Of a stretch of DNA of 34,196 nucleotides, positions 15,981 to 24,181 are shown in pieces. This DNA is from an uncultured Clostridia bacterium (lineage in GTDB: Bacteria; Bacillota; Clostridia; Oscillospirales; Acutalibacteraceae), in contig CALFPM010000087.1 in assembly GCA_937919155.1 (NCBI GenBank), positions 1-34,196 of the forward strand. Reading direction: 5' to 3'. Position 1 is the first letter of the stretch, and each line of letters begins with the position of its first letter. Under the pieces are notes generated by a model. The model was given only the letters and a program-made list of their open reading frames with translations, was not told the DNA's origin and ran no database searches. A program made the position numbers and the translations under genes.

Positions 15981-17171
15981 ATGAGCAAACACGAAAAAAC
16001 TTCTATACTAGATTATTCTATTGGGTTGGATCTTCTAAGATTTGAAAACGTATGTTATTATGAATTAATAAAACGATTTGTTGACATTTTCAATTCGGAA
16101 AAGGGTCCTTTGATTTATGGAATAGAAGAAGGTTTAGATGCTTATTTCTCTTCCGGATTGCAACTAGATACAGCGGTGTTTTTATATGAAGCTGTAAAAC
16201 ATATGGGTTGTATAGCACCTAAAGAAACTGAAGCATTTATGTCAACTTCAGAATTTAAAACCCTTGAAAACGTAAGAAATAACATACACACTTTCTTTAA
16301 AAAGGGAAATTATGCTTCTAAGGCTGGCAAAATAATTGATAATGCATTAGAGGAATACAAATTAAAAGAACCTGATTATTTGTTTGCTCTTAGAAATGAT
16401 ATTTCTTTGGCATTTGAGATAACTGACCATACTCGACAGCTAGTTGGATGTGATTATTTTATTAAACACTGTTTGTTTGAGTGTGATAGTCAAAAGTGGT
16501 GTGAAAATGACTATATGAGTTTTGCTAAGTATTTGTCTTCGAACATCAAATGTTTAGCAGAAACTGTTGACGAAACAAGCTATCAGCTTCAACCTTTATT
16601 AACCCAAAAACAGCAGCCACAAATTGAATTGTTTGATTATAAAAGTTATGACTTGTTTGCCGGCAGCAAGTTAAGTAATGCTACCACTTTTAGACTAATG
16701 CTAATAATTTTTCAGATTAGCTATGGAATACTATTGGCGGAAAAAATTCTGTCGTCAGAGTCGTATATAAATGACGATTTATGGGTTTGCTTTATTTCTA
16801 AACTTCTATCTGTTAAATATGATGAATCGATTGACAATTTATTAAGTTTACTTCAATATTCCTCAACAGAAGATAAAATGGTTTTATCTTCTGTGCTTTC
16901 AGAAACCAGTTTTGATGTACACAATCTTCTGGCAAGAGATTTTGCTAGAGATTTACGAAACACTATACATTATCAAGAACTTCAATATGATTCCGCACAT
17001 TTTATATGTAAAACTACAAGAGAATATATACTGGCAATATACTTATCAAACACTAAAGTCCAAACTATGCAAGATTTTAGAGATAAAGCTCAACTTATGT
17101 TTAATGAAATGAAAAAACTACAAATTGTTCTTCGTAAGATTATGAATGTTGATAAAACATATAGCTTTTAA
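15981..17171 (+). CDS. Helical orphan protein with two R-N-x-I-H motifs (HEPN-like)
   Basis: The protein has 396 residues and starts behind AGAAGGG. It looks almost entirely alpha-helical with no signal peptide. Two similar motifs stand out: V-R-N-N-I-H (R99 to H103) and R-D-L-R-N-T-I-H-Y (R323 or R326 to H330). HEPN-domain RNases carry an R-x4-6-H motif, usually with N, D or H after the Arg. R323-D324 to H330 fits that spacing; the first motif is one residue short. HEPN proteins often act in toxin or abortive-infection systems. The gene is AT-rich and stands alone beside tnpV, as mobile cargo would. The HEPN assignment is tentative, and no family is firmly recognised. Confidence 0.5.
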   Translation: MSKHEKTSILDYSIGLDLLRFENVCYYELIKRFVDIFNSEKGPLIYGIEEGLDAYFSSGLQLDTAVFLYEAVKHMGCIAPKETEAFMSTSEFKTLENVRNNIHTFFKKGNYASKAGKIIDNALEEYKLKEPDYLFALRNDISLAFEITDHTRQLVGCDYFIKHCLFECDSQKWCENDYMSFAKYLSSNIKCLAETVDETSYQLQPLLTQKQQPQIELFDYKSYDLFAGSKLSNATTFRLMLIIFQISYGILLAEKILSSESYINDDLWVCFISKLLSVKYDESIDNLLSLLQYSSTEDKMVLSSVLSETSFDVHNLLARDFARDLRNTIHYQELQYDSAHFICKTTREYILAIYLSNTKVQTMQDFRDKAQLMFNEMKKLQIVLRKIMNVDKTYSF

Positions 17172-17191
17172 AAACCGTAATTCAACTGTTT

Positions 17192-17236
17192 TTAAAAACA
17201 AAAACTCCGTTTACCGATTGCTCGATAAACGGAGTT
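17192..17236 (-). terminator. Terminator closing the leftward glycopolymer operon
   Basis: AACTCCGTTTA (17203-17213) and TAAACGGAGTT (17226-17236) form a perfect 11-base stem. Reading leftward it is followed by TTTTGTTTTT, a classical rho-independent terminator. It may also stop rightward transcription from the HEPN-like gene, though the T run on that side is weak. Confidence 0.85.
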
Positions 17237-17242
17237 CATTAT

Positions 17243-17476
17243 TTAGATATAGACACCGATATTCATATCCTGCCATTTGGAAAGCTTGAAATGGTCAACC
17301 ATTGACTTGGTTTTGATATACTCAAAAGCGAAATCTTTGGTCAGGCTCATATCAACCAACTTAAGGCTGAAATTATCGGTTTTTTGCGGGAGATTTCCCT
17401 TATCCCTTAATAGCTGCCTGTACGGCAACGAGGAAATGCAGGAGTTTATAGCGAGCAATTCTCTTAATAGCAACAC
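17243..17476 (-). pseudogene. Possible gene remnant between the LCP gene and the terminator
   Basis: A 77-codon leftward frame ends ten bases before the terminator, where a last gene of the operon would end. The start (TTG or codons further up) has no ribosome binding site, and I recognise no family. The C-terminal part (S-L-T-K-D-F-A-F-E-Y-I-K-T-K and following) has protein-like composition, and an adjacent frame is also open upstream, so a frameshifted remnant is possible. Otherwise the 325-base gap 17172-17496 holds only the terminator. Confidence 0.25.
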
Positions 17477-17496
17477 AAATACAGCGTATTGATATT

Positions 17497-18438
17497 TTAT
17501 AACGGCAAATATTCCTCAAAAATCAGTTTTTGGATTTCGTAAAGGTCAGGAACGAGAACTGCCATTCCGTTGATGGTTGCATTTTGGTAATTACCGTCGG
17601 AGGGCACGCCGTAGGTCTCGATTTTCAGTTCCGAAAGGGACATTGCGAGATTGAAAGCAAACGACATAAGCTCGTCATCTGCCATATCTGTGGTCATCAG
17701 GGGCAGAATCTGATTGACGAGTCCCATAAGGTCTGTCAGCGAGCAGGTTTTCATTTTTGTGAAAACAGAACCGAGGAGAGTTCTCTGCCTTGCTGTTCTC
17801 TGGAAATCACTGTCGATTTTTCTGATTCTTGTGTAGGTAAGCGCCTGTGCACCGTTAAGATGCGAAACGCCTTCGTGAGCATCACCGCCAACAATCTTTG
17901 CTTCTTCTGCGGTAAGTTCAATATCAACACCGCCGAGAAGGTCTATTATCTGCTCAAAGCTGTCAAAATCAACCTCAAGGCAACCGTCAACGGTTACTCC
18001 GAAATTCTCGGCAAAGGTTTCTTTTATAAGAGGAAAACCGCCATAAACATAGGCTGCATTGAGTCTGTTGTCATTATGACCTGGAATCTGCACATAGAGA
18101 TCTCGCAGGAACGATATCATTGAAAGTTCGTTTGTTTCCGTGTTCAGACTGCAAAGAATCATACAGTCGGAGCGCTGCCTGCCTTCATCAGGGCGTCTGT
18201 CCTGCCCGATGAGAAGAATGTTGAGAAGCTTTCCGTCTCCGTCACCCTCGAATTTATCGCCGTTCCAGGTAACTTCTTCAGGCAGCATAACATTTTCGGG
18301 TTCTGTTTCTGATTCTGTTTGTGACGGTGATGAAGTTGTTGATTCATTCTTATTCAGGCGATTGCCTGCAAAAAAAGCAACACCCGAAAGCAATGCAATC
18401 AGCAACACTGCGATTATAATTATATTTTTCGTTTTCAT
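17497..18438 (-). CDS. LytR-CpsA-Psr (LCP) family glycopolymer ligase
   Basis: The protein has 313 residues, with an N-terminal membrane anchor (about 7-26) and a Ser/Thr/Glu-rich linker. The LCP domain spans about residues 68-245. Family landmarks are N-I-L-L-I-G-Q-D, R-S-D, I-S-F-L-R-D-L-Y-V, N-A-A-Y-x-x-G-G and L-T-Y-T-R-I-R with D-F-Q-R-T-A-R-Q-R. LCP enzymes transfer lipid-linked anionic glycopolymers to peptidoglycan outside the membrane. AAGGTG precedes the ATG. As the last clear gene of the glycopolymer locus it probably attaches the product to the cell wall. Confidence 0.92.
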   Translation of the reverse strand: MKTKNIIIIAVLLIALLSGVAFFAGNRLNKNESTTSSPSQTESETEPENVMLPEEVTWNGDKFEGDGDGKLLNILLIGQDRRPDEGRQRSDCMILCSLNTETNELSMISFLRDLYVQIPGHNDNRLNAAYVYGGFPLIKETFAENFGVTVDGCLEVDFDSFEQIIDLLGGVDIELTAEEAKIVGGDAHEGVSHLNGAQALTYTRIRKIDSDFQRTARQRTLLGSVFTKMKTCSLTDLMGLVNQILPLMTTDMADDELMSFAFNLAMSLSELKIETYGVPSDGNYQNATINGMAVLVPDLYEIQKLIFEEYLPL

Positions 18439-18447
18439 AACATCACC

Positions 18448-19680
18448 TTAATGTTTATGATTTTCAGTGCTTCCGAAAAGCTTAAGCCCCGAATAGATAT
18501 CTATTCTTTCGGCTGCTTCTTTTGCAACTTTATTGGGTCGTATTTTCGGACGTTTTCCCACAAGAGAACGGATTATATATCTTCCGCCAAAGAATAACCA
18601 TCCGAAAGGCAGAAGAAATTTTAATTTTCTTGATGCTTTCCAGTTGTTATACACAATATTGTTTGCGGATATAAAAAACTGTTTCAGCATAGAAACTTTT
18701 TCTTCGTTTTTATTTGAGATAAGCAGACTTTCGTGGCTTCTGTCCGCATTTTTTTGTCCGAAATTGCCTCCGATAATAATATCAATCAGAATATAGTCTG
18801 CCAGTTTTTCGTCAACTTCGTCTGCGAATTTCATCTTCGGTGAACCGAGGTATTTGTTGCAGATAAAAGTTACGGTTTTGGCGAATTCCCAGAGTCCGAT
18901 GTCCTTGAAAACTTTTTCAAACATATCGGTGAATTCTTTTTCGTCCATTGATGCGGTGAAAACCGCCCAGTCGCAAAGATGACGCAGACCAAGTCCGTCT
19001 CCTGTCAGGTGATGGCACATATGAAGCAAAATTATCAGTCCGTGATGAAAAACAGAGGGGACAGTTACCGTGCCAAGTTCAGTTTGCATTTCAACGGATT
19101 TTTCAAGCAGGTCGGAAAGATATTTCCTGACTTTTACTCCCATTTTGCCCTCGGGGATTCCCGAAGGCTGAAAATGCATTTCGCATCTGCAGATACTGCC
19201 CACAAAAACATCGTGAACATCGTGATTTTTGCCGGTATTTTCATATCCGTTTTTCTTCAGCGCATTGTTTGCCTGCTCAAAATAATCCATATCAACAAGG
19301 AAATCAACATCACCCATTGAGCGCATAAGCGGGTCGGAGTAATAAAGTGCAGAGGCGTATCCCTTCAGAATGGTGCAAGGAATTTTTGCCTCTTTCATAA
19401 TATTGTGGATACGGATATGCTCAAAATCAATTTTGGCATTTTTGGCAAGAGAATGACTGAGTTTTTTCTTTATATACTCACAGTTATCGCTTCTGACAAT
19501 CTCTTCGTCATAATTCTGAAATGCCATAAGAGTGACCGCCTGGACATATGCTTCGCACCAAACGGCATTAAAGTCGACCTCATTGAAGTCAACCTTGCGC
19601 CCTGCATTGAAAAGATTATTTGCCAGCATATCAAGCAAAATCTTTTCGTATTCTCTTAATTTGGCATTTTTAATACTCAT
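18448..19680 (-). CDS. Nucleotidyltransferase-fold protein (NTP_transf_5 type)
   Basis: This 410-residue protein has the pattern of the uncharacterised nucleotidyltransferase family PF14907. I-L-K-G-Y-A-S-A-L-Y-Y at about 120, R-S-M-G-D-V-D-F-L-V-D at about 137-147 with the paired metal-binding aspartates, and H-M-C-H-H-L-T-G-D-G-L-G-L-R-H-L-C-D-W in the helical second half. Such proteins sit in many capsule loci, and their substrate is not known to me. The ribosome binding site at the chosen ATG is weak. The ATG lies five bases after the leftover capF-like 3' end (19686-19712), which suggests it once followed capF directly. The gene ends ten bases before the LCP gene. Confidence 0.75.
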   Translation of the reverse strand: MSIKNAKLREYEKILLDMLANNLFNAGRKVDFNEVDFNAVWCEAYVQAVTLMAFQNYDEEIVRSDNCEYIKKKLSHSLAKNAKIDFEHIRIHNIMKEAKIPCTILKGYASALYYSDPLMRSMGDVDFLVDMDYFEQANNALKKNGYENTGKNHDVHDVFVGSICRCEMHFQPSGIPEGKMGVKVRKYLSDLLEKSVEMQTELGTVTVPSVFHHGLIILLHMCHHLTGDGLGLRHLCDWAVFTASMDEKEFTDMFEKVFKDIGLWEFAKTVTFICNKYLGSPKMKFADEVDEKLADYILIDIIIGGNFGQKNADRSHESLLISNKNEEKVSMLKQFFISANNIVYNNWKASRKLKFLLPFGWLFFGGRYIIRSLVGKRPKIRPNKVAKEAAERIDIYSGLKLFGSTENHKH

Positions 19681-19685
19681 TTATA

Positions 19686-19701
19686 TCACACAATTTCAAA
19701 A
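19686..19701. repeat. 16-base direct repeat, left copy (capF 3' end relic)
   Basis: TCACACAATTTCAAAA occurs here and, identical, at 20795-20810, where it encodes the end of CapF. Read leftward, the bases from 19713 to 19687 still spell D-T-T-T-F-E-I-V-stop, like CapF's D-T-F-F-E-I-V-stop. The two copies flank the GT10 gene. Confidence 0.85.
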
Positions 19702-19710
19702 GTAGTGGTG

Positions 19711-20688
19711 TCATATGCCTAACTTTTTCAAGATTCTATGCGGTATGGAAAGCATATGTTTGTTGTATTCTTTAAGATATGTTTCGTGCCAACCTGCTCT
19801 ATAAAATCGAGGGCGTCTGTAGGCTTCTTCTTTGTCTTGGTCAAATATATGATAAAGATATTCTTCTAATTTTTTAAACATAGTTTCTTCGTAGCTTGCA
19901 ATTAAATATCTATATTCACACATCATGTCTACATATAATTCATCATTTTTATCGATTTCAATTACTTTTTCAACGGCATCTTTTATTGATGGATATTTAA
20001 GACAGTCCACAAAAGATTTATCATTAAAATCATTTGATATGTCGGGATCACCAAAATAAATAGGTATAGATTTGGCTCTGAATGCATCTACAATTTTTTC
20101 TGACGTAAATCCGGGATATGATACACTTTCCGCTGTAATTGTAAATTTACATTTTTCCATTATTTTTGCTTTGGTGCGCATAGTGTAAATTTCATGATTG
20201 GGCATATTGTTTCTGTGTTTTCCGGCACATTCAACCCTTTTATACTTTTCTAATGTTTCGAGAATTTCTTCTCTTTTTCCCAATGCAGTATCATGGCCAA
20301 AGATATAATTGCAGAAATATTCTTTTTTCTTTAACTCATTGTAAGCTTCATCTCTTGTCATTGGTTCGGCTGGCTTATAATTGCCGTTATCGCTCCATAA
20401 AAATAAAGGAAACCTGAAACTTCTATCACCAAATTGAATATTATCATATCCGATAAAATAATCTATAGCATTAAAATCAGCGCTCAAAAATTCTCCGGTA
20501 TACATAATTCGCGGACAATCATACTTTATATATTCATATGGTTCACCTAATGGAGAACAAATAATAAAATCAGGATTTACTGAGTCTAAGACGACATTAT
20601 ATCTTTTTCTTAAAATGTAAGTGAACATATTTTGGTTTACATCAAAAGACTTCCAAAAACCAGTAAAGTGAATTTTTATTGTTTTCAT
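19711..20688 (-). CDS. Family 10 glycosyltransferase (alpha-fucosyltransferase-like)
   Basis: Started at the ATG 20688 behind AAAGGGGGC, the protein has 325 residues. The C-terminal half has the conserved GT10 nucleotide-binding motif F-T-S-E-K-I-V-D-A-F and S-I-P-I-Y-F-G-D-P-D. Upstream are R-I-M-Y-T-G-E and K-Y-K-R-V-E-C-A-G-K, also typical. GT10 enzymes transfer L-fucose from GDP-fucose, as in Lewis-type structures; some use other deoxysugars. No GDP-fucose genes are in the window. The gene is bounded by a 16-base repeat of the capF end and has 106 AT-rich bases upstream with a TTATGAA/TTCATAA dyad, unlike its tightly packed neighbours. Confidence 0.85.
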   Translation of the reverse strand: MKTIKIHFTGFWKSFDVNQNMFTYILRKRYNVVLDSVNPDFIICSPLGEPYEYIKYDCPRIMYTGEFLSADFNAIDYFIGYDNIQFGDRSFRFPLFLWSDNGNYKPAEPMTRDEAYNELKKKEYFCNYIFGHDTALGKREEILETLEKYKRVECAGKHRNNMPNHEIYTMRTKAKIMEKCKFTITAESVSYPGFTSEKIVDAFRAKSIPIYFGDPDISNDFNDKSFVDCLKYPSIKDAVEKVIEIDKNDELYVDMMCEYRYLIASYEETMFKKLEEYLYHIFDQDKEEAYRRPRFYRAGWHETYLKEYNKHMLSIPHRILKKLGI

Positions 20689-20794
20689 AATAACAATGCC
20701 CCCTTTATTATTTTGGTGGTCGTATAATTCCAAATATATCGTATAAATTTTTATTATGAACTATAAATTTTCATAACTGAAACAAACCAAAGCT

Positions 20795-20810
20795 TCACAC
20801 AATTTCAAAA
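20795..20810. repeat. 16-base direct repeat, right copy (end of capF)
   Basis: This is the intact capF 3' end, including its stop codon, identical to 19686-19701. See the GT10 finding. Confidence 0.85.
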
Positions 20811-21955
20811 AATGTATCGGGTTTGTTGGGGTCAAACTGCTCGTTTGCCCACATAAGTGTTACAAGATTTTCCGTTTCGGAAAGATTGATTATGTTATGG
20901 GTGTGGCCGGGCAGCATATGCACGGCTTCAATTTTTTCACCCGAAACCTTAAATTCGATAACTTTATCAGAACCGATTTCTCTCTGCTGGATCAAAGCTT
21001 CGCCCAAAACAACAATAAAGAATTCCCATTTTGTGTTATGCCAGTGCTGACCCTTGGTTATACCGGGTTTGCTGACATTAACGGAAAACTGACCGCAGTT
21101 TAGCGTTTTTAATATTTCTGTGAAACTGCCTCTGTCATCGTAGTTCATTTTTAAAGGGAAGCTTACTTTTTCTTTGGGCAAATATGAAAGATAGGTTGAA
21201 TAAAGTTTCTTTGCGAATGAATTATAAGGGATTTCAGGCATAAGAAGAGTCTGACTCTGCGCCTTGAAGCTTTCAAGAAGCTCAACGATTTCGCCGAGAG
21301 TTACCTTGTGAGTAACACTGAAAGCGCAGTAATCGCCGTTCTTTGTTTCCTTGCCTTCAAGAGCGTTGAGCATTTCGTCAACAAAATCGTCGATATAAAG
21401 CAGTTCAAGCTCAACTGAAGGGTCGTTGACGGTTATGGGTAAATTCTTTGCAATGTTATTGCAGAAGGTTGCAACGGCTGAATTATAGTTGGGTCTGCAC
21501 CATTTTCCGAAAAGGTTGGGCAAACGGTAAACAAGCACCTTTGCGCCTGTTTCTTTGCCGTATTCAAAAAGCATATTTTCTGCTTCAAGCTTGCTTTTTC
21601 CGTATTCTGAGCCTGCAAATCTGCCTTCAAGAGTTGCCTGAACGGAAGATGAAAGCATAACGGGTGCTTTGTTTCCGAATGATTTCAGTTCATTCAGAAC
21701 AACTCCGAGAATGCCGTAATTGCCTGCAAACTCGCTTGTTTCCTTGGGTCTGTTGATTCCCGCAAGATGAAATACAAAATCAGCCTTTGCGCAGTATTCG
21801 CGAAGTTCTTCAGCGGTTGAATCAACGTCGTATTCGAATATATTATCGATTGTAATTTCAGGTCTTGTACGGTTTTTGCCGTCCCTTATTGTGTAAAGAT
21901 TTGCAACAAGATTTCTGCCTGCAAACCCTTTTGCACCTGTAATCAGAATGTTCAT
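20795..21955 (-). CDS. capF: CapF-type bifunctional reductase/epimerase for UDP-FucNAc
   Basis: The ATG at 21955 overlaps the stop of the upstream gene (TAATG) behind GGAGAAAG, giving 386 residues. The N-terminal two thirds are a short-chain dehydrogenase with G-A-K-G-F-A-G for NAD(P) and Y-G-K-S-K as the catalytic Y-x-x-x-K. The C-terminal third is a cupin with H-W-H-N-T-K-W-E-F-F and P-G-H-T-H-N metal ligands. In Staphylococcus aureus, CapF carries out the middle steps from the CapE product to UDP-N-acetyl-L-talosamine, which CapG turns into UDP-N-acetyl-L-fucosamine. Here capE and capG lie directly upstream, so the pathway is complete. Confidence 0.9.
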   Translation of the reverse strand: MNILITGAKGFAGRNLVANLYTIRDGKNRTRPEITIDNIFEYDVDSTAEELREYCAKADFVFHLAGINRPKETSEFAGNYGILGVVLNELKSFGNKAPVMLSSSVQATLEGRFAGSEYGKSKLEAENMLFEYGKETGAKVLVYRLPNLFGKWCRPNYNSAVATFCNNIAKNLPITVNDPSVELELLYIDDFVDEMLNALEGKETKNGDYCAFSVTHKVTLGEIVELLESFKAQSQTLLMPEIPYNSFAKKLYSTYLSYLPKEKVSFPLKMNYDDRGSFTEILKTLNCGQFSVNVSKPGITKGQHWHNTKWEFFIVVLGEALIQQREIGSDKVIEFKVSGEKIEAVHMLPGHTHNIINLSETENLVTLMWANEQFDPNKPDTFFEIV

Positions 21956-23124
21956 TAAAACTTTCTCCAAACCATTTTATTTACAATGCCCGTGTAACTC
22001 TGAATGAGTCTCACAATTTTATCAGAAACGTTTTTATCCTCGTAATCGGGGACGGGGATAGCGGAATTTTTGTCGGACGCAAGTTCAACTGCAGTTTCAA
22101 CAGCCTGAAGAAGACCGTTTTCGTCAATGCCTGCAAGCACAAAGCAACCCTTGTCCAATGCTTCGGGACGCTCCGTTGATGTTCTGATGCAGACCGCAGG
22201 GAAAGGTTTGCCGATGCTCAGATAATAACTGCTTTCCTCGGGCAGAGTACCGCTGTCGGATACAACGGCAAATGCGCCAAGCTGAAGTCGGTTATAGTCC
22301 GAAAAACCGAGCGGCTCGTGCATAATGATTCTTTTATCAAGCTCAATTTCAGAATTTTCGATTCTTTTTCTTGAGCGGGGATGGCAGGAGTAAAGAATGG
22401 GCATATCATATTTTTCCGCAAGAGTGTTCAGTGCACCGAAAAGGGAGCGAAAGTTTTTGTCAGTGTCAATATTCTCTTCTCTGTGAGCGGAGAGGAGGAT
22501 ATATTTTTTCTCCTCAAGTCCAAGCTTATCGAGAATATCACTGCTGAGGATTTTGTCGATGTTTGCATTAAGCACCTCTGCCATAGGTGAGCCTGAAACA
22601 TAGGTGCGCTCCTTGGGCAGACCGCACTCCGCAAGGTATCTTCTTGCGTGCTCGGAATATGCAATGTTTACATCGGAGATGATATCAACAATTCTTCTGT
22701 TGGTTTCTTCGGGAAGGCACTCATCCTTGCAACGGTTGCCTGCTTCCATATGAAAAATGGGAATATGAAGCCTTTTTGCGCTGATTGCGGAAAGACAGCT
22801 GTTGGTGTCGCCGAGAATGAGCAGTGCATCGGGTTTGATTTCTTCCATAAGCTCATAGGAAGATGCAATGGCATTACCTATAGTCTGACCAAGATTATCA
22901 CCAACGCAGTTGAGATAAACCTCGGGAGCATCAAGGTCAAGATTCTCAAAGAAAATACCATTGAGGTTGTAGTCGTAATTCTGACCTGTGTGAGCAAGAA
23001 GGCAGTCGAAGTGCTTACGGCACTTCTTGATAACCTCGGAAAGACGGATGATTTCGGGCCTTGTTCCGACGATTATAAGCAATCTGAGTTTGCCGTTATT
23101 TTTAAACTGAACATCAAATTTCAT
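21955..23124 (-). CDS. capG: CapG/WecB-type UDP-sugar 2-epimerase for UDP-FucNAc
   Basis: The ATG at 23124 follows AAGGTG, giving 389 residues. Epimerase landmarks are G-T-R-P-E-I-I-R at the start, A-H-T-G-Q-N-Y-D-Y, L-G-D-T-N-S, H-M-E-A-G-N-R, E-E-T-N-R-R-I-V-D, S-A-H-R-E-E-N and S-D-S-G-T-L-P-E-E. The same fold serves in WecB (UDP-GlcNAc 2-epimerase), but position between capE and capF points to CapG, which makes UDP-N-acetyl-L-fucosamine. The gene order here is E-G-F rather than the E-F-G of S. aureus. The stop overlaps the capF start. Confidence 0.88.
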   Translation of the reverse strand: MKFDVQFKNNGKLRLLIIVGTRPEIIRLSEVIKKCRKHFDCLLAHTGQNYDYNLNGIFFENLDLDAPEVYLNCVGDNLGQTIGNAIASSYELMEEIKPDALLILGDTNSCLSAISAKRLHIPIFHMEAGNRCKDECLPEETNRRIVDIISDVNIAYSEHARRYLAECGLPKERTYVSGSPMAEVLNANIDKILSSDILDKLGLEEKKYILLSAHREENIDTDKNFRSLFGALNTLAEKYDMPILYSCHPRSRKRIENSEIELDKRIIMHEPLGFSDYNRLQLGAFAVVSDSGTLPEESSYYLSIGKPFPAVCIRTSTERPEALDKGCFVLAGIDENGLLQAVETAVELASDKNSAIPVPDYEDKNVSDKIVRLIQSYTGIVNKMVWRKF

Positions 23125-23134
23125 ATCATTCACC

Positions 23135-24181
23135 TTATGAATTGAATTCCTCAAGTCTTTCACGGATGTAAGAAAGCTCCAGAAGCTTCTCTTTTACTTC
23201 TTCAACGCTGAGCAGTTTGGTGTTATTGCTGTTGAATTCTGTAAGCTCTGCGCGTTTTACGTTGCCGTCTGTAAAATATTTATCGTAGTTGAGGCTTCTG
23301 TTGTCAGCGTGTACGCGGAAGAAATCGCCCATATCTTCTGCTTTTGCGCATTCTTCGTTGGTGAGAAGAGTTTCAAACATCTTTTCGCCATGACGAATGC
23401 CGATGACTTTGATATCTTCTTTGTTTCCGCCGAAGAGCTCGCATACAGCTTCAGCCTGAGTCAGAATTGTGCAGGCAGGTGCCTTGCGAACGAAGATGTC
23501 ACCGCTTTCGCACTCTTTGAATGCAAAAAGAACAAGGTCAACTGCTTCTTCAAGTGACATAATAAAGCGTGTCATATCGGGATTTGTGAGAGTTATGGGC
23601 TGTCCGTTTTTAATCTGATCAATCCAGAGAGGAACAACAGAACCGCGGCTGCAAAGAACGTTGCCGTATCTTGTACAGCAGATTTTTGTTTTGTTGGGGT
23701 CAACGTTTCTTGCCTTGGCAGTTGCAACTCTTTCTTCAAGAGCCTTTGTGATACCCATAGCGTTGATGGGATAAGCAGCTTTGTCTGTTGAAAGACAGAT
23801 AACTGATTTTACACCTGCCGCAACTGCAGCAGTAAGCACGTTATCTGTGCCGATAACGTTTGTCTTAACGGCTTCCATGGGGAAGAACTCGCAGGAAGGA
23901 ACCTGCTTGAGAGCTGCTGCATGGAAAACGTAGTCAACGCCGACCATAGCGTCTCTCAGTGAGTCGATGTTGCGCACATCGCCGATATAGAACTTGATTT
24001 TATCTGCAACCTCAGGCATCTTTGCCTGAAATTCGTGGCGCATATCATCTTGTTTTTTTTCATCGCGGGAGAAAACGCGGATTTCACCGATATCTGTATT
24101 TAAAAATCTGTTGAGAACGGCATTACCAAATGAACCCGTTCCGCCTGTTATAAGTAAAGTTTCACCTTTGAAATTATACAT
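23135..24181 (-). CDS. capE: CapE-type UDP-GlcNAc 4,6-dehydratase/5-epimerase
   Basis: The protein has 348 residues from the ATG at 24181, nine bases behind GGAG. The NAD-binding motif is T-G-G-T-G-S-F-G. The active-site region reads S-T-D-K-A-A-Y-P-I-N-A-M-G-I-T-K, so Met replaces the usual catalytic Tyr (M-x-x-x-K), the hallmark of inverting dehydratases such as CapE, PseB and FlaA1. It converts UDP-GlcNAc to a 4-keto-6-deoxy sugar, the first step toward UDP-N-acetyl-L-fucosamine. It overlaps the end of the ABC ATPase gene by eight bases and precedes capG and capF. Confidence 0.92.
   Translation of the reverse strand: MYNFKGETLLITGGTGSFGNAVLNRFLNTDIGEIRVFSRDEKKQDDMRHEFQAKMPEVADKIKFYIGDVRNIDSLRDAMVGVDYVFHAAALKQVPSCEFFPMEAVKTNVIGTDNVLTAAVAAGVKSVICLSTDKAAYPINAMGITKALEERVATAKARNVDPNKTKICCTRYGNVLCSRGSVVPLWIDQIKNGQPITLTNPDMTRFIMSLEEAVDLVLFAFKECESGDIFVRKAPACTILTQAEAVCELFGGNKEDIKVIGIRHGEKMFETLLTNEECAKAEDMGDFFRVHADNRSLNYDKYFTDGNVKRAELTEFNSNNTKLLSVEEVKEKLLELSYIRERLEEFNS

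Noticed and set aside
15917..16045. A 42-codon frame starting behind AAGGAG, overlapping the HEPN-like start
   Set aside because: The Shine-Dalgarno spacing is too short and the frame lies across the predicted promoter.
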